Both the position numbers and the translations under genes were made by a program. 64,000 nt of DNA from Adineta ricciae (lineage: Eukaryota; Rotifera; Eurotatoria; Adinetida; Adinetidae): the NCBI GenBank assembly GCA_905250025.1, contig CAJNOJ010000156.1, positions 1-64,000 of the forward strand, written 5' to 3'. The notes beneath the pieces were generated by a model. That model did no database searches and was not told the origin of the DNA. It saw only the letters and a list, made by a program, of their open reading frames with translations. Below are positions 1-10,572 of the stretch, one piece after another; the first letter of the stretch is position 1; every line of letters starts with the position of its first letter.

Positions 1-797
1 ATTTTCAATGATGAGAAAGAAAGAAAGGGGACACGATTGGTCAAAATGTTTTTCTCAAAACGAGTCATTTATCACAAGTTTTTACTTGCTAAACTTTTTT
101 GATTTTGTTTAAAGAAAAAAATACAATAACCGCAAGTAAAGGGAACTCATATGTTACCTAAAGTATGCACTTGTCAATGATGATCATAGAATAGCTTCAA
201 AATTACTCACATTTATATGCGTGTACAGATCGAAAACTGTGAACAGATGTTTTCTTTCAACGGAACTTAATATCGTACTGACGTTTTATTCAAATTTAAG
301 ACGAAAAAGAAAGTTAAACATTTCTTGTTCGAACTACATCATGTTTAAATATTCGCTTTGCAAATCAATCGAATTTATTTATTTTGTCAAAGACAATAAC
401 AGCCAACGTAAAGAATAACATGCCATTCAACATTTGAAGAACTACACATGTCTGGAACAAATGTAGGAATAATACTTATCTTCGAGAGTAAACTGTCCGT
501 TGAGCAAAAACTAAACTAAATCTTCAGCAAAATATATTTACATAGGACTTTTAGTAAAGTGTTATCCTTTGTACTTGGAATATATCGAAACTAGATCATT
601 TAACGTAAGAGAATGAAGATTTCGCATCTCATGCTTTTAAAATATTCTTTGTTATGCGTAATGTCGATGGAAGTCGACGGATGGGAACAATCAACAGATG
701 GTTTAGGATGATAATATCGATTGAAAACATAGGTGTGAGAATCGGAAGGTGTCCAGAACTACATAGACAAGCGATTCATTCTCCTTAAAGTAATATC
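1..797. other. gene-free stretch at window start
   Basis: AT-rich sequence with only short chance reading frames; no domain, splice-consistent model, tRNA or repeat array was recognised. It probably holds the upstream region of the secreted-protein gene at 798. Confidence 0.5.
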
Positions 798-1587
798 ATG
801 TTGAAGTCGATTGTTTGCTTTTGTTTTCTTGTCTTAGTAACAGTTAACGCTGTTCGGTTCGAAGTTAGTTCCAACGTTCCAGCTAACTCTGCATTGTTTT
901 CGAATATATTTAGCTAAATGACAATGCTCGTCGTTTTTTGGCCAGCGTAAAGTTATCTAATCTGCCCGAATCCGTTCGATTATCATTGGTTAAGCACGAA
1001 GGCCGTGGTCCAAGTGATTCTTCGTACGTGCCGAGTCGTATTTCTTTGCTTTTTCCTAAATTATCTGTAATAGACATTGGTGTTGCATTAATGAACAACC
1101 TATTACGACTGAAACTCAAACGAAAATCGAATATGGCACACGCACTGTCGCAACCAAAACAAAAGTTCGTTTCGAAATCGACTAACAACAGTTGATCACA
1201 TTAGACTGCATTTAGGTTGGTTATATCGATTGTGGCTTTATGGGAATGATGAAGTGCAGTAACTATGTGACAACCTATAGGTTTGTTTTCGATTTACCTA
1301 AAAAATATCATTGCGTTTTGGAATGTTTAGAGCGGAAACATATTCATTCGTACAAACATTTCAAGTACCTAACATGGCTGCATGCAGCACTCACGAAATG
1401 AAATGCTGTTCAGGTTATTTATTGGTACGATCATCTTTGCTGAGAAGGACTTTTCGAATAAAGTGAATTCTGAACATGCATTTAGGTCACCGGCAACTGT
1501 CATAGTATTCAAGATTTATCTGCAAATCAAGAATTGTTCCAATTTTTATTCGGTCTCGGTTTACTCGGATCCACTCCCGGCAAATGA
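798..1587 (+). CDS. secreted cysteine-rich protein, 175 aa, six short exons
   Basis: Exons 798-863, 914-1023, 1074-1164, 1216-1280, 1331-1424 and 1486-1587 join in phase through GT...AG introns of 50-61 nt, giving one 175-aa frame ending in TGA. Residues 1-18 form a typical signal peptide (MLKSIV then a hydrophobic run ending VNA). The mature part carries eight cysteines, including two CC pairs (HWCC and KCCSGY); the CC-x-GY spacing recalls EMI/EGF-type extracellular modules. I cannot name a family. A run of AATAAA signals follows the stop (about 1599-1615). The model rests on six mutually phased junctions rather than a homologue, so individual splice sites could be wrong. It is probably an extracellular, disulphide-bonded protein. 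Confidence 0.6.
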
Positions 1588-1597
1588 ATAATTATTT

Positions 1598-1618
1598 GAA
1601 ATAAAATAAAATAAAAGA
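1598..1618 (+). terminator. poly(A) signal cluster after the secreted-protein gene
   Basis: Overlapping AATAAAATAAAATAAAAG begins about 12 nt after the TGA at 1587, the usual place for a eukaryotic polyadenylation signal. Confidence 0.5.
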
Positions 1619-1709
1619 AAGAAAAAGAAGGTTATATTCTTCCAAGATGAAATTTATTTTACTTCACTTTTTCGCATCGTTCGAATAGAAAATTCGTTAA
1701 GATTTTTTT

Positions 1710-2999
1710 CTAAGAATTATCTGAAAGACTCTTTAGAGGCAAACGAAATTTTGAGATATTAATGTCACGCGTTGATGATGACGACCGGGAAGTCATTCGT
1801 CGTTTTATGGAACTTCGTGTTACCACAGAATTGTCTCGTTTCATATGTGGATGAAAGAGAATTTGCAACGTTTTCGCACGAATAATCGAGCTTGTCATTA
1901 GCAAAATCGGAAAATGTGAACAATGATGAACGATCTCCATGAGATCTAAGAATATAGAGAGATTATTGGTTGGAATTCGTTCACCTTGAAAAGTTGCCAA
2001 GGCACCTAGAATACCAATAGGTGATGTCAACAACAGAAATGCTACACTTGAAAGTAACATGTAAAGTATGACGCTCCGTTCTTTCCAGTCATCGTTTTTA
2101 TACGTTCCAAAACGAGCTCGACGTTGATGTGAACGCCGACGTAAACCGATCATCAGTGTAATGTTTGTTGCAATGATAATTAATGGGAGTACGAAATTAT
2201 TCAAACCGATATTTTCAATAAATAATAAATTACTCAGAGAAAAACGAATACCGTACGCGTTGTAAAATGCATTATCACATGAAAATAAGATTTTCTTCTT
2301 CTGTACATCAAAATAACAATAAGAGACATCATATGGCCAGAAAAGAAATGGATGATTGTAAATAATCACAAGCAGAAGAATACAAATTGTGGTTAAACAT
2401 GCAGTTCGACGACTCATCAAAGCTCGACGTTCAGTCGACCATACTTTCAAATTTCGTTCTATACCTAAATAGATAACTGGCTGAGAACGTTTGTCTAAGT
2501 CCTTCTATATTACGTCGTTCCTTTGTTCTCATCTTTAATTATCTACGACATCGGATACTCTTCTTTCCGCTTCTACTTTATCACAACTTTCATTGAGTGC
2601 CGCCCTCTTTTAATACTGATGTCATCGAAAGTATATTTTTCCAAAAATAGACCGAGAAGGCGTGTACATGCATACCTTACCTAATGCGCAAAGAAAAGCA
2701 TAAGATGAATTTTCACTTGTCATCGTTAGAAACCATGTCACTGAACATACGAAATAAGGATGTTGAATGTGGAAAAATAACAGATGAACGGTATATTCGG
2801 CTGATAGCTTGACGATATCCGCAATGGATAAAGCAATAATAAATACTGAATATGGAGTATTAATAAGTGACTTTGCACGACAAAATAATAAACATGAACA
2901 TAGATTAAGAATTGTACCAAGAATAGTTAATAAACAGCCGAAGGTAAAATAGAATACGATGACATTCGAATCTGCGCGTGCGTTACATGATGTATTCAT
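1710..2999 (-). CDS. rhodopsin-like G protein-coupled receptor, 367 aa
   Basis: Two exons in transcription order, 2999-2681 and 2494-1710, flank a 186-nt intron. Seven hydrophobic segments are visible: three in exon 1 and four in exon 2. The N-terminus has no signal peptide. The TM3/loop-2 boundary reads YLGIERNLKVW, the position of the DRY motif, here ERN. TM7 lacks a clear NPxxY (FPILLMT instead). The C-tail is basic and serine-rich. This looks like an orphan peptide-receptor-like member of a lineage-expanded family; ligand unknown. It could be inactive in canonical G-protein coupling given the degenerate motifs. The start is the first ATG before TM1. Confidence 0.75.
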
Positions 3000-4780
3000 T
3001 GTATGATTTCAATACTCCGTCTGTCAAAAGAAGCTCTCGGATAGGATTATATATAGCTATCTGACTGTCTAGAGAAAAGAAAAGGGATATATGACATTCA
3101 TCATTCTTCTTTTGCCATGAAGAAAACGATAAAAGCGGATGTTAGACGAATACTTGAAGTTGCTTACGAGACGCAAAAAGAAGGAACGTACTGATATCTC
3201 AGAGTAACTGTTTCAGTGATTGAGTCTCATATGAAGTTCAGCTATGCTATTATACGAGCTTAACGAGTCAAAAGAATGCCGGCATCGAAGATTTCTGAGA
3301 CTATTGTCAATTATGAATAATAGACGTGTTCAATCGAGACCGATAATCATTGCTCTCGCTGAAATGATGACTGCACTTGAACATGACAAGAGATCTCTCT
3401 CGAAATAGGATCATTTGTCATTTATTTTGTCAACAGTTTAAAAGCATTCTCTTCGATGTTTTTCTGTTGACCCTAGAATTCAATATTAGACCGAACGGCT
3501 TATCTTTATACCGACTATTTTCTGACTACTCAGAAACTTCATCACCAGTCTGTTATGTAAATACTACTTATGACGGATATTGATGTATTATATTAACTTC
3601 AAAGACGAAAGAAAAAAAAACAAATGAAATGTAATTTGATCTTATTGCATAGGATGTTATTCACGATCTCTGCGCTATGCCTTCCTTTATTGACAATGAA
3701 GAAACTAGTATTCTTATTATAGACAATACCCTTAATTTTTGCATTACATTGTATTCTCTGTAATTGAAAATGTTCCCTCACAGACAATAATCATTAGAGA
3801 ACATCGTTATATAGCATATGCAACTAGCTATATTTACACAAATGGGTCTGAAGATCCGGTAGTGTGTTATTATAGCAACTGCCAGAAACAACTAGCGTAC
3901 CCGGAGAGTCAATGTTAATATGTCCTAGTACTTTCAAAGTAATATGCTGTTGGGAAGTCTGGTTGAGGTGTACGATTATTCTTGAAAGAAAAAGATTTGA
4001 CTTATTACGCCTATGTATGACTGACGTCAGTGCATGTGAAGTGCTTAATTGCATACGACGTTGGGCTTGGTCTCACTTGCCTCCTATATCCAGTAATTCA
4101 TCACGGCAGGATTCTGAATTTCTATATGTGGAAGAGGAAAAATAAACGAGAAGTAGGTGTTTACAATAATGTTGAAAATGTGTTTCTTTGTATCAAATGG
4201 AATAATTCAAAGAGAAAAATTCGTCAAATCTTATCTTGATTATGCTACTGCACGTCGTCATTTTCTGTTATGTTCTATTTTTTTGTATAGGGTGTGATCT
4301 TGATAGATGATATTTATCTTCATTATTCAAACATGAAGATTGATGATAATCAATTGAAATATAAGAATAATCGAGGAAATTCAGATTGTCTTTACTATTT
4401 ATAGCGATTGGGCTATCAAATATTGTGGTATGTTGTATTCAGTTGTTGGAAAAAGGCAATTCAGGGAAATTGGATCTTTTCTACCAACACTCCATCTAAA
4501 TCCTTTTGCGTACATGTATTAATAGAAACAGAAGAGGCTTGGTAGAAGTAAATACGTTCATGATAATCTTCCATATGTTTTCTTTCCTATGACGAGAAAG
4601 TATTTAATTTCGATGATAAATGTATATTTTATTGGAAAAAGTAAGACACAAGAAAATAGTGCTACTGTATTCGCGAAAATGGTTACTTATTAGAACGAAA
4701 ATGTCTTTATTTAGAGTTAATATTTAAGTGTGATACGATCGTATCTATATACACATAATAAAGCAAAGTGTATAAGAGAA
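3000..4780. other. gene-free stretch between GPCR and BSDC1
   Basis: About 1.8 kb of AT-rich sequence. Short open frames occur on both strands near 3377-3583 and 3824-4145 but have no recognisable domain and no phased splice partners. I see no gene, repeat array or RNA. Confidence 0.5.
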
Positions 4781-6014
4781 TTAAGACCATGCTTCCCATT
4801 CATCATCAAATTCATTCGCATTTTTCTTCTCCGTTGATGATGCTGTTGCTGCTGCTGTTGTTGTTGTTGATGCTGACAAATTATCCGATGTAACTGTTTC
4901 TGCGGATTGGGTGAGAGGATCCACGTCTGATGTTGATGGTAGGGGTACTGAAGTAACATCTGTTTCATCGAATTCTCTATCCCAACTATCACCTACGAGT
5001 ACGAAACAGATTGTTTCTGTGATTATTCAGTGAACGTCTCTACCTGTATCGCTTTCACTACGTTCATTAGTTGATTTTTCAAAAGATGAATCCGTGTGTA
5101 TCGTTTCCTGTTGTTCTTCATGATGTTCTACAGGTGCAATTACAGCTAATGACTCTTCAGTTGTCTTTGCTGCTTCGTCTGAAGTGTTCTCTTCTATACA
5201 ATCAAGATCAAATAAGTCAGCAAACAAAATTTTGTTCGATTTTACCGGGTTCATCCCAATCGTTAGCATCGTCTTCTCCTGCATTATCATTGGTTTCCGA
5301 ACAGATTTCATGAGCACGTCGGAGCAACTGCGTACGTCTCGCTTCTTCTTCTTCAAGTTGATGCATGCGAAAATAATATCGAGACCAAAAATCGACATGC
5401 GTGGTTTGTGCTGGAACAAGATTTGCATAGAAGGAACGTACATGAGGAGCATCGATTAATAATTGTGCAATATCGCCTTTCCGATCATCAACATTAAACT
5501 CAGATGTTTGACGCCATGTTTCATACGCCTCGGTTTGTACAGGATCAGTTAAATATGTTGATTCGTCATTTTGTAATCGAGTTAATTCACTCTGAAATTT
5601 CAAATACTATACATGACGAAACATCAGACTCAATATTATATTACATGAATGCGATCGAATGACGGTTTAAGAGAACTAGATTTTTCTGTATTCTCTTCGG
5701 TCTTGTCAGCGCCACTTATTTTCGATACAAATCGATTGATACCGAGATCTCCAACCTAAATAATTCAATCTGGTATACCGAGAATTGAATGTAAGAAAAG
5801 AAGACGAACGTACTTCTTGACTTTTGATTTTAGCTATATAAGATTCTGTATCGTTTTTGACTACCGTTGTAAATTCAGTCAAATCGCGGCGAACAAACTC
5901 CAATGCATCTGCTGACTACAACAGCACAAAGTGATATCTACCTTCTTGTGCAAATCGAATATACCCTACTTTATCACGAACTGTTTGAAGAGCTGATGTA
6001 AGCCAACTCGTCAT
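4781..6014 (-). CDS. BSDC1: BSD domain-containing protein 1 homologue, 326 aa
   Basis: Six exons (6014-5970, 5915-5814, 5755-5645, 5606-5246, 5193-5044, 4992-4781) with introns of 38-58 nt, all in phase. The N-terminus (MTSWLTSALQTVRDK, then SADALEFVRRDLTEFTTVV) matches the conserved amphipathic start of animal BSDC1. The BSD domain lies near residues 115-175, with the hallmark FYxxLVP and FWxRYYFR. The tail is acidic and ends in EWEAWS, as in the family. Polythreonine/alanine residues precede the tail. The role of BSDC1 is poorly known; it is a soluble coiled-coil/BSD protein. A splice acceptor (cttctag) sits 11 nt upstream of the ATG, so the leader is probably spliced. Confidence 0.88.
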
Positions 6015-6209
6015 ATTCGAAAAATCTAGAAGAAAAATCAAACAAAAGTAACACATCAGAGCATGGAAAATTACTGTTTCAATCAAAAAATATCTTAGTT
6101 TTATTCTGTTCATTAAATGAATCAATTGTCAAATGAAAATGAAGGAATGTCAAGCTATTGCACTCTGCTTTAGTCATTACAAGAAGAAGTAAATGTACAC
6201 AATGAGAAA

Positions 6210-8471
6210 TCAGTCATCGCATCGAGCACCCTCACGGATACAGGCAACGATATTCGATATACTCAATGATGTACCGGCAATAAAAACATAAAAGCCAAAT
6301 AGAATAATACAGATATTGAAAATTAACTGCCATTTGAATCGACCGAGTCTATTCGGCCAGAATGTGATTGTTTCACATATGGGAGGAAATATAACTGATA
6401 ATGCAGTTGAAGCGACAGCACCAACTGAAAATTCAAAAGTAGATGTGTCTTAGCTTTTGGAAGGAATTATCAGTCAACGCACCTAATGAAATCACAAGAC
6501 CGAGATTAGGTATCAACGCAGCGACAGCAACTAGAAAAGAAAAAGAAAATGTCATTTAATCCGACGGTTGAGAGAAAATAAAAAGAAATCCTTTGAGTAA
6601 AATACAGAAATGTCATCACTATCACGAAAGAATATATGTTCTCTTTGTTTGATTGAAGATGCTCATCAAAATTGTAATGTTATCTGACTTACAAGTGACA
6701 ACAATCAATCCAATACGAAATACATGTTCAAACTTCGCTTTAGTTCGTTCATTGTATTTGTAAAGAACTTTTCGGCAAACTCTTGGCCAGAGAAGTGTAA
6801 ATGGAACATAAAATTGAAGATTATATGTTAAAAAGATAGCTACAGCGTACATAATTTTGGTAAATTGATACAATCTACTCAAAAGTCGACCAATGTACAA
6901 ACAAATAGATACAAAAAGACTTGGTACTTGTTATCATTGGGTAGATTTAAACTAATCGATCCACGTGCGTCCGAACCATATCGAATATAACCGAAAAATC
7001 CAACGAAAAAGTACAAGATAGTTACGAGGTACATTCCTGTGTTCAATACACCATTAAAACCACCATATGCTTCAGGTTCCTTCATCTTCTGTCGCACTGG
7101 TAAAACCTAAACATATCAGTCATTACAGAAGCATTCTTCATGCTTATTTTAATTACTCACTAGAGCAATACCTTCGAATACATACATTGCTGATGCGAAG
7201 AAAACAGGCCACTCTTCTGGTGGTGTTACCTTTGGTAATTTGTCCAATGGAAGATGTGAACGTATCACATATTGCATAATTATACACAAACCTATAAGCA
7301 ATAGACGATAAGCCACTTTTCGTTATGTCAACATGTTGTTTTACCTCCAAGACTAATCACATTAGCAGCAAGCGAGAATGGTGCAAGAACTTTTAAGCTT
7401 CGAATCATTGAGAATCCAATGACAAGCACGAGCATTATCAATTGGTAGATTTGTATTACTGGACTATTCGGAGTATAATAATCGACGACTTGTTTGATAC
7501 TTGCTGGAACGAATACGAAATATACACAGCAAAAGCCGAGTTGAATCAAGACGATAAAACCATCAATAACGAATCTATTCAAATAAATGAAAAAAAGTGT
7601 TTCGCTCGACAAACCTTTACATTAGCATCTTACTTTCCCAACTTAGCATAGCGTTGTGCAACTCGCCATCGACACGTTTCTAACGTATATCGCATTATAT
7701 CACCAAAATCACATTTCGTTCGTGACGTACTGAAAAGTAAATGTTGAGGATACGAGTACATGTATTGTCATTTGTCATATTTACTGATGTCGATAATGTT
7801 CATGACAACGTAGTAGTTGATGCATGCAATAGAGCGTCACAGCACCTATTATCCAAAAAGCGATGGAACCAAACTATAAAGACAACACTTGAATTTTAGT
7901 ATCTGTTAGTCGTAGCAAATGTTATACATACGACTAGTCCAGCTTTTGACAGTGCATAAGGAAAAGCAAGAATGCCAGCACCAATATTACCTTTGATCAA
8001 ATGCATTAATGTTTCAGTATTTCTAAATATAATAAGAGTGTCTGGCGCATGGATCTTTCTTCGTTGTTCGGGAAAGAAAGCTTTATTTACGTTGTTCGAT
8101 GTTCAGTTGAATCACCGGCAAACGAAGCAACAAGTGGTGCAACCTAAACATATCAGATATTTCTCTAGAAAACTCAACAAATTCCTAAACGGTTCTTGAT
8201 AAATCCGAAAAAGGTCAGAGATTTTCTCGAATACCACTCATATGACTAGAGAGTATATTAATCAATAGACACGTACAGCCTCGTTTTCGTTATTTTCATC
8301 CACATGTGATGCCATTGAATTTAAGATTTCATCTTCTTTCAATAAGTTCGGTAGATCGACTTTTTCCGAAATTGATGCATCTGTGATCGGTGTCGATGTT
8401 CGAACGTCCGGCACTTTTGTTAGAATTTCTGTTTGACTTTCTCTCGGTGTTGGCACGTGTGAGTCCGCCAT
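6210..8471 (-). CDS. SLC36-type proton-coupled amino acid transporter, 503 aa
   Basis: Eleven exons (8471-8277, 8143-8091, 8022-7932, 7873-7785, 7729-7634, 7574-7345, 7291-7161, 7106-6928, 6877-6693, 6530-6483, 6424-6210) all join in phase. A disordered cytosolic N-terminus of about 85 residues precedes the family signature of TM1, HLIKGNIGAGILAFPYAL. About eleven membrane segments follow, including MYVFEGIALVLP and IFLTYNLQFYVPF, both typical of the PAT/SLC36 (Pathetic) branch of the amino acid/auxin permease family. It should move small neutral amino acids with protons across lysosomal or plasma membrane. The start is the ATG at 8471; the frame extends 12 nt further only to a non-ATG codon. 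It is divergent from the HMGB gene across about 380 bp. Confidence 0.9.
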
Positions 8472-8853
8472 TGAATATTCCAATCAACGGAAAACAACTG
8501 TTGATTTTCAATCTTGATAATGAAAAAAATGAAAAGACGAAAAAATGTTGTCTTCTCTCTCACATGTTTCTTTCTCCTTCATTCGTATTCTTCTCAATAA
8601 CAAATCATCTGGTTTCGACCAATAAAAATCAGTCATTGAACCTCCTGTCAAATATGCTTTTCACGTTGACTCTAGCGCACCAATTCTGCTCTGACTAATC
8701 GGACTCCTCGATGTATAATTATTATTTGATTGTTGTTGTTTATACCTTTTTCTTTTCTTTTCAAAGAATCATTCATCCTGAAATATTTTCTCTACCTGTT
8801 TAATGTAAATGTAAATAGCTGAGTGATTTTTTTATTGAAATTTCTTAACAAAT
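8472..8853. promoter_or_regulatory. shared upstream region of the SLC36 and HMGB genes
   Basis: These 382 bp separate two divergent start codons and must hold both promoters and leaders. T-rich tracts occur near 8540-8600 and 8730-8840. No specific element was recognised. Confidence 0.4.
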
Positions 8854-9129
8854 ATGCCAAAAAAGCCTGCCGATGGAAACAAACCTCGTGGACCTATAAC
8901 AGCATATGCTTTATTCGTTCGTACATGTCGAGACGAGTTACGTCGAAAACATCCTCAATTATCTGTCGATTACAACGTTATTGCAAAGAAATGTTCCGAA
9001 CGTTGGAAGGCAATGAATGAAAGTGAAAAACGACGTTTCAATGAAACAGCCGAATTGCAACGAAAACGATACAAGGAGGAACTTGCTACGTATCAGCAAG
9101 AACAATCTGCTAAGCAACAACAACAACAA

Positions 9130-9160
<31 letters not shown>

Positions 9161-10383
9161 AGCAACAAACGGTACCAGCATCGATTCTACTTCAAACACC
9201 AGCAACACAATATCTTGTTGAATCATCTCAACAGCAGCAGCATACATTGATTATGCCAACTCCTGTTCAACACGCGTTGGCGACTATGCCGAAAAAGCCG
9301 GCAAAAAAACGGAAACCAAAAGATCCTCTAGCACCAAAGAAACCATTGTCAGCGTACTTTCTCTTTTGTGCTGATGAACGGCCCAAAGTTCATAGTTCTC
9401 AATCAGGTAAAGCCTGTCTACGTTTTTTTTTTAAACTCACAATTAGTCCGCTCTTTTCGATTAGGCTAATTCCATTTTCATTAGCTTATACTCCTCGAGT
9501 CTTCTATCATTAATGTAGAGGAGAAGTCTAATCTAAATATTTTGAGGGCTTGCTCTGGCTCAACTTTAGTGTCAGTCTGTTCTTTCCTATGTATATGTGT
9601 ATTGAAAAGAGAACAGAACATGCCAAGAGTAGACTTTTGTTTCATTTGAATGGATGACAGGTTATTTGATTATGCATTAGAGATTCAAATAGATTTTTCA
9701 GCATTACAAATTCGGTGAAGAATAATGAATGAAGTGAGTTATGCGCTGAAAAATTTGTCAGGTCGTAAGCGTAGGTCATATACAAAGGCGAGATAAAAGT
9801 ATCCTGAAAGTATGTTTTTAGACAGTGTCTTATTGTATTGTATGTCTATCTGTGAAATACGTGACAGAAATTTATGTATCAGAGTCGTGATCTCGTTGTT
9901 CGAATAACTCTGCTTATTATCTATTGTGTTTTACGAAAAAAACATGCAGCCAATTATAGATAACAATTCGATAATGATGCACAAACATGTCGCATATTCC
10001 TTTCGTACTCGGAAGTTCTTTCGGACCATTGTGAAGATAGTCTCTATCGTGTTTCTTGTTTTTTAATAGGCATGTCAGTAAGCGATGTGGCTCGTGAACT
10101 GGGTGTACGATGGAAGAATACTCCTGCTGACTTGAAAAGTAAATACGAACAAGCAGCATCTGAAAAGAAACATGTTTATCAAGCTGAAATGGCTCTTTAT
10201 AAGCATCAGACATCCTCAGGCTCGTCTCCACCGGAAACTCCGCAAACTCCATCGACACCGCATGATTACCAGTCTACATTTACGTCGTTACCTATTCAAC
10301 AATTGGTACCATTACAATACGACCCCAATGAAAATCCATCAGAATTCGATTTGATTACAAATGGACACGAAGATCCATTGTAG
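8854..10383 (+). CDS. two-box HMG protein with polyQ linker (HMGB/Dsp1-like), 288 aa
   Basis: Two exons, 8854-9406 and 10070-10383, separated by an unusually long 663-nt intron. HMG box A spans about residues 9-82 (KPRGPITAYALFVRTCRDEL, then KKCSERWKAM). A run of about 20 glutamines follows near 88-107, then a second linker and box B from about 158 (DPLAPKKPLSAYFLFCADER, then MSVSDVARELGVRW after the splice). The linker polyQ is reminiscent of insect Dsp1. The acidic C-terminal tail of vertebrate HMGB1 is absent; the protein instead ends in a Pro/Thr/Ser segment. It should bind and bend DNA in the nucleus. The second box is split by the intron in phase 1. Confidence 0.88.
9114..9169 (+). repeat. 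CAA/CAG trinucleotide tract encoding polyglutamine
   Basis: An interrupted CAA/CAG run encoding about 19 consecutive glutamines between the HMG boxes. The mixed codons suggest a stable rather than pure microsatellite. The antisense leucine-rich frame it creates is a shadow. Confidence 0.85.
9407..10069 (+). other. long intron of the HMGB-like gene
   Basis: 663 nt with GT...AG ends; surrounding introns are mostly 40-80 nt. No conserved coding frame or RNA fold was recognised inside it. Confidence 0.6.
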
Positions 10384-10572
10384 TGTGGAATCGAACATTT
10401 TGACTTTTGTTTTTCTTACTCGTTTTTGTGTCTTTATTTTTTCCCTTCTTCAGATGTTCATTCTGGTGCATAAGAAAAACAAAACACGAAAATTAACGTC
10501 AGAATAGATCAAATGATATGTATTTTTGCTCCGTTCTAGAGGCCATGTGAACTAATTCCATAATCAATAAAC

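Noticed and set aside
3377-4239. Short plus- and minus-strand frames as a degenerate gene
   Set aside because: No domain, no conserved motif and no consistent splice phase linking them.
8472-8483. Upstream extension of the SLC36 protein (EYS before the Met)
   Set aside because: It would begin at a TTG codon; the first ATG in frame is at 8471.
8959-9168. Minus-strand open frame rich in leucine
   Set aside because: It is the antisense of the CAA/CAG polyglutamine tract in the HMGB-like gene.
9917-10258. Minus-strand 113-codon frame across the HMGB intron and exon 2
   Set aside because: Overlaps a supported HMG-box exon on the other strand; no domain.
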